A DNA stretch of 64,000 nucleotides, from contig DASZZP010000079.1 of NCBI GenBank assembly GCA_035544875.1, positions 1 through 64,000 on the forward strand. Reading direction: 5' to 3'. The notes under the pieces were generated by a model. That model searched no databases, was not told the DNA's origin, and saw only the letters and a list, made by a program, of their open reading frames with translations. This DNA comes from JASLEW01 sp035544875. GTDB taxonomy: Bacteria; Acidobacteriota; Thermoanaerobaculia; Multivoradales; UBA5704. A program made the translations under genes and the position numbers. Shown here piece by piece: positions 61,861 to 64,000 of this stretch (the first letter of the stretch is position 1; the number at the start of each line of letters is the position of its first letter).

Positions 61861-64000
61861 GGGCTGGTAGTCCGATCGGGCGAGGCCGCTGGCGGGGCCG
61901 GTTGATCAGGCGCGGCCGCTGGGGCGGCCGGTTGATCGGGCGCGGCCGCTGGCGCGGCCAATTGATCGGGCGCGGCCGCTTGGTCGCGCAAGCGGAAGCG
62001 TTGCAGCTTGCCGGTTTCGGTGCGCGGCAGCGAGCCGACGAAGTCGATCCGGCGGGGATACTTGTAGGGCGCGATCTCCGCCTTGACGAACTCCTGCAGC
62101 TCCTTGACCGTCTCGGCGCTTGGCTCGGCGCCCGCGGCCAGCACCACGAACGCCTTGACGACCTGCCCGCGCTCGGGATCGGGCACGCCGACGACTCCGC
62201 ACTCCTGCACCTTCGGATGCTCGAGCAGCACGCTTTCGACCTCGGGGCCGGAGATGTTGTGGCCGGCCGAGACGATCATGTCGTCGGTGCGCGCCTGGTA
62301 CCAGAAGTAGCCGTCGGCGTCCATGAGATAGGAGTCGCCGGTCCAGTTCCATCCCTGCTGCACGTACGCCCGCTGGCGCTCGAGGTTGTCGAGGTAGCGG
62401 CAGCCGGTCGGACCGCGCACAGCGAGCCGGCCGATGGTGCCGGGCGGCAGCTCGGCGCCGCTGTCGTCGGCCACCCTGGCCTCGTAGCCGGGAACCACCT
62501 TGCCGGTCGCGCCGGGCCGGATGTCGTCGCCGGATGAGCTGATGAACATGTGCAGCATCTCGGTCGATCCGATGCCGTCGATGATCCGGAGGCCGGTGGC
62601 CCGCCGCCAGGCCTCGAAGGTGGCGAGCGGCAGGGTCTCGCCCGCGGACACGCACTTGCGCAGGCTGGAAAGATCGTACCGTTCGACCAGCGGACACATC
62701 GCCCGGTAGGCAGTCGGCGCCGTGAAGCAGATCGTCGCCCGGTAGTCCTGGATGCCCTGCAGCAGGAAGGGCGGCGAGGCCTGTTCGAGCAGCAGCGCCG
62801 CGGCCCCAATGCGTAACGGGAAGAGCAGCAGACCGCCGAGGCCGTAGGTGAAGGCGAGCGGCGGCGAGCCGCAGAACAGGTCGTCGGGCTGGGGCCGCAG
62901 CACGTAGCGCGGGAAGCATTCGGCCGCCGCCAGCAGATCGCGGTGGAAATGCATGGTGCCCTTGCCCTGGCCGGTCGTGCCCGAGGTGAAGGCGATGATC
63001 GCCACGTCGTCGGCCGCGGTGTCGCGGTTGGCGAAGCCGGCCGGCTTGCCGCGCATCATCGTCTCCAGCGACGGCGGGCCGGAGCCCGGCCCCTCGCAGT
63101 GTTCTCCAGCCGCTCCAGCCGCTCCAGCCGCGCTAGCCGCGCCGGCCGCGCCGGCCGCGCCGCCGTCCACCTCGCCGGCAGCGTCAAAGCAGACCACTCT
63201 CGTCCCCGGCCGCGCCGCTCCCGAAGCCGTGGTGAGCATCGCCTGCTCGCAATCGGCGGCGATGCGGCGGTCGGTCAGGGCGAGCCGGATCCGCGCCTTG
63301 TCGGCGATGAAAGCCAGCTCGCGCACCCGCAGCAGGGGCATGGTCGAGACCGCCACCCCGCCCGCTTTCAGGACCGCGAACCAGCAGGCCGCCAGCATCG
63401 GGCTGTTCGGCCCGCGCAGCAGGACGCGGTTGCCCGGCACCACTCCGAGCTCTTCGACCAGCACGCGGGCGATCCGGTTGGCGGTCGCGAGCAGCTTGGC
63501 GTAGCTCCAGCGCCCGCCGGGAAAGACCAGCGCCGTGCGCTCGCCCTCGCCCGCGGCCACCCTGACGTCGAGGAGCTCGGCGGCGCAATTGAGACGGCCT
63601 GGGAAGGCGAGCTCCGGCACCCCGGCGTAGCTCATCTCCGGCCACAGCTCGCGTGGCGGCAGCGAGTCGCGGCAGAACTTGTCGAGGTGCCCGCTCGGCT
63701 CGCTCGGCTCGCTCGGCTCGGCCGCGGCCCCCGATTCGGCCACCGCGCGCCCCGCGGCAGGCGCCAGCTTGGGCTGGGGTGCCGCGGTCTGTGCCGCGGT
63801 CTCCGGCGGGGTAGCCACCGGCGTCGCGCCGGCGAGCAGCTGGCCGGCGATGATCAGGCGCTGGATCTCGCTCGTCCCTTCGTAGATGCGCAGGGCGCGG
63901 ACCTCGCGGTAGAGCCGCTCGACTGTTTCGCCGCGGACCACGCCGCGGCCGCCGAAGAGCTGCACCGCCTCGTCGACGACCCGCTGCGCCGCCTCGGTGG
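61857..64000 (-). CDS. Acyl-CoA dehydrogenase :: aryl-CoA ligase fusion (5' end beyond window)
   Basis: The frame is open to the right edge. Its first residues (TEAAQRVVDEAVQLFGGRGV then ETVERLYREVRALRIYEGTSEIQR) are the C-terminus of an acyl-CoA dehydrogenase. After an Ala/Pro linker of about 60 residues, an ANL-superfamily ligase follows: WSYAKLLATANRIARVL, the AMP-binding loop FTSGTTGQGKGTMHFHRD, GSTEMLHMF, TGDSYLMDADGYFWYQAR and the C-terminal DFVGSLPRTETGKLQRF. The ligase resembles benzoate/2-aminobenzoate-CoA ligases. It would activate an aromatic acid to its CoA ester; the dehydrogenase part suggests a linked redox step. The tail is a 10-residue tandem repeat (APDQPAAPAA). Confidence 0.88.
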   Translation of the reverse strand, partial: TEAAQRVVDEAVQLFGGRGVVRGETVERLYREVRALRIYEGTSEIQRLIIAGQLLAGATPVATPPETAAQTAAPQPKLAPAAGRAVAESGAAAEPSEPSEPSGHLDKFCRDSLPPRELWPEMSYAGVPELAFPGRLNCAAELLDVRVAAGEGERTALVFPGGRWSYAKLLATANRIARVLVEELGVVPGNRVLLRGPNSPMLAACWFAVLKAGGVAVSTMPLLRVRELAFIADKARIRLALTDRRIAADCEQAMLTTASGAARPGTRVVCFDAAGEVDGGAAGAAGAASAAGAAGAAGEHCEGPGSGPPSLETMMRGKPAGFANRDTAADDVAIIAFTSGTTGQGKGTMHFHRDLLAAAECFPRYVLRPQPDDLFCGSPPLAFTYGLGGLLLFPLRIGAAALLLEQASPPFLLQGIQDYRATICFTAPTAYRAMCPLVERYDLSSLRKCVSAGETLPLATFEAWRRATGLRIIDGIGSTEMLHMFISSSGDDIRPGATGKVVPGYEARVADDSGAELPPGTIGRLAVRGPTGCRYLDNLERQRAYVQQGWNWTGDSYLMDADGYFWYQARTDDMIVSAGHNISGPEVESVLLEHPKVQECGVVGVPDPERGQVVKAFVVLAAGAEPSAETVKELQEFVKAEIAPYKYPRRIDFVGSLPRTETGKLQRFRLRDQAAAPDQLAAPAAAPDQPAAPAAAPDQPAPPAASPDRTTSP
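61870..61989 (+). repeat. Four 30-bp tandem repeats at the 3' end of the ligase gene
   Basis: Units of 30 bp with the core TTGATCGGGCGCGGCCGCTG (units at 61870, 61900, 61930, 61960) encode the repeated APDQPAAPAA tail. The unit's TTGATCGGGCGCG start resembles that of the GC-rich dispersed repeat at 8251 and 9563. Confidence 0.75.

Noticed and set aside
61870..61989. CRISPR-like array
   Set aside because: The 30-bp units are directly adjacent with no unique spacers and lie in frame inside a coding sequence.

Overview
The window is GC-rich (around 70 % by eye), densely coded on both strands, and carries no rRNA, no intact tRNA and no complete mobile element. Gene content suggests a free-living, didermic heterotroph, most probably an Acidobacteriota (Thermoanaerobaculia-like) genome. 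The support for that is Calx-beta/fibronectin secreted proteins with a characteristic aromatic C-terminal domain, large secreted paralogue families, lipoproteins with lipoboxes, periplasmic AcvB/VirJ hydrolases, an ImuA-ImuB pair and a GlgE glucan operon. The taxonomic call is inference from gene style, not from a marker gene.

Layout. 1-9.3 kb: a DUF1569 protein, a stand-alone AsnC/Lrp ligand-binding domain, then a minus-strand run with an isoprenylcysteine-methyltransferase-like membrane enzyme and two AcvB/VirJ genes (one is an in-frame double AcvB), a secreted esterase with TPRs and a small secreted protein. 9.7-11.5 kb: typA/bipA. 11.6-19.5 kb: four tandem paralogues of a secreted family of unknown function, the first overlapping a GT-C-like membrane protein gene, three ending in near-identical hairpin terminators. 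19.6-22.4 kb: imuB-imuA with a recognisable promoter. 22.6-28.4 kb: a YbhB/PEBP protein, pdxH, two secreted Calx-beta/FN3 proteins and a small duplicated-domain secreted protein.

28.9-40.6 kb: one tight five-gene operon, glgE, treS-maltokinase fusion, malQ, glgB and a GH57 (DUF3536) enzyme. Together these convert trehalose to maltose, maltose to maltose-1-phosphate, and that to branched alpha-glucan, with disproportionation and turnover enzymes alongside. The operon ends exactly in the 3' half of a tRNA-Phe-like gene, a probable old integration or recombination junction, followed by about 600 bp of decayed sequence and a short secreted-protein region. 42.7-44.3 kb: DoxX, EthD and a VapBC-type toxin-antitoxin pair. 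44.4-45.9 kb: a secreted protein with two copies of a domain related to that of the Calx-beta proteins.

46.1-53.5 kb: a candidate signalling module. Two family-5 solute-binding lipoproteins, with no permease or ATPase nearby, flank a hybrid histidine kinase with two receiver domains, a single receiver and a degenerate-GGDEF/EAL phosphodiesterase; kinase, receiver and EAL genes overlap by 4 nt. 53.5-61.2 kb: a 5'-truncated DUF3617 fragment, a PLP dehydratase, a Nudix hydrolase, a MerR regulator with a textbook 19-bp-spacer operator, a DUF3828-like protein and a large secreted beta-helix protein. 61.4-64.0 kb: a RidA gene and a gene running off the right edge that fuses the C-terminus of an acyl-CoA dehydrogenase to an aryl-CoA ligase, suggesting aromatic acid (aminobenzoate-like) degradation.

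Repeats are the other theme. A roughly 145-175 bp intergenic element occurs four times, always in the same orientation; 28-nt hairpin (REP-like) units with compensatory stem changes are nested inside one copy and inside one coding sequence; a third GC-rich dispersed repeat lies in two intergenic regions and in one protein linker. No CRISPR array or integrase was found.
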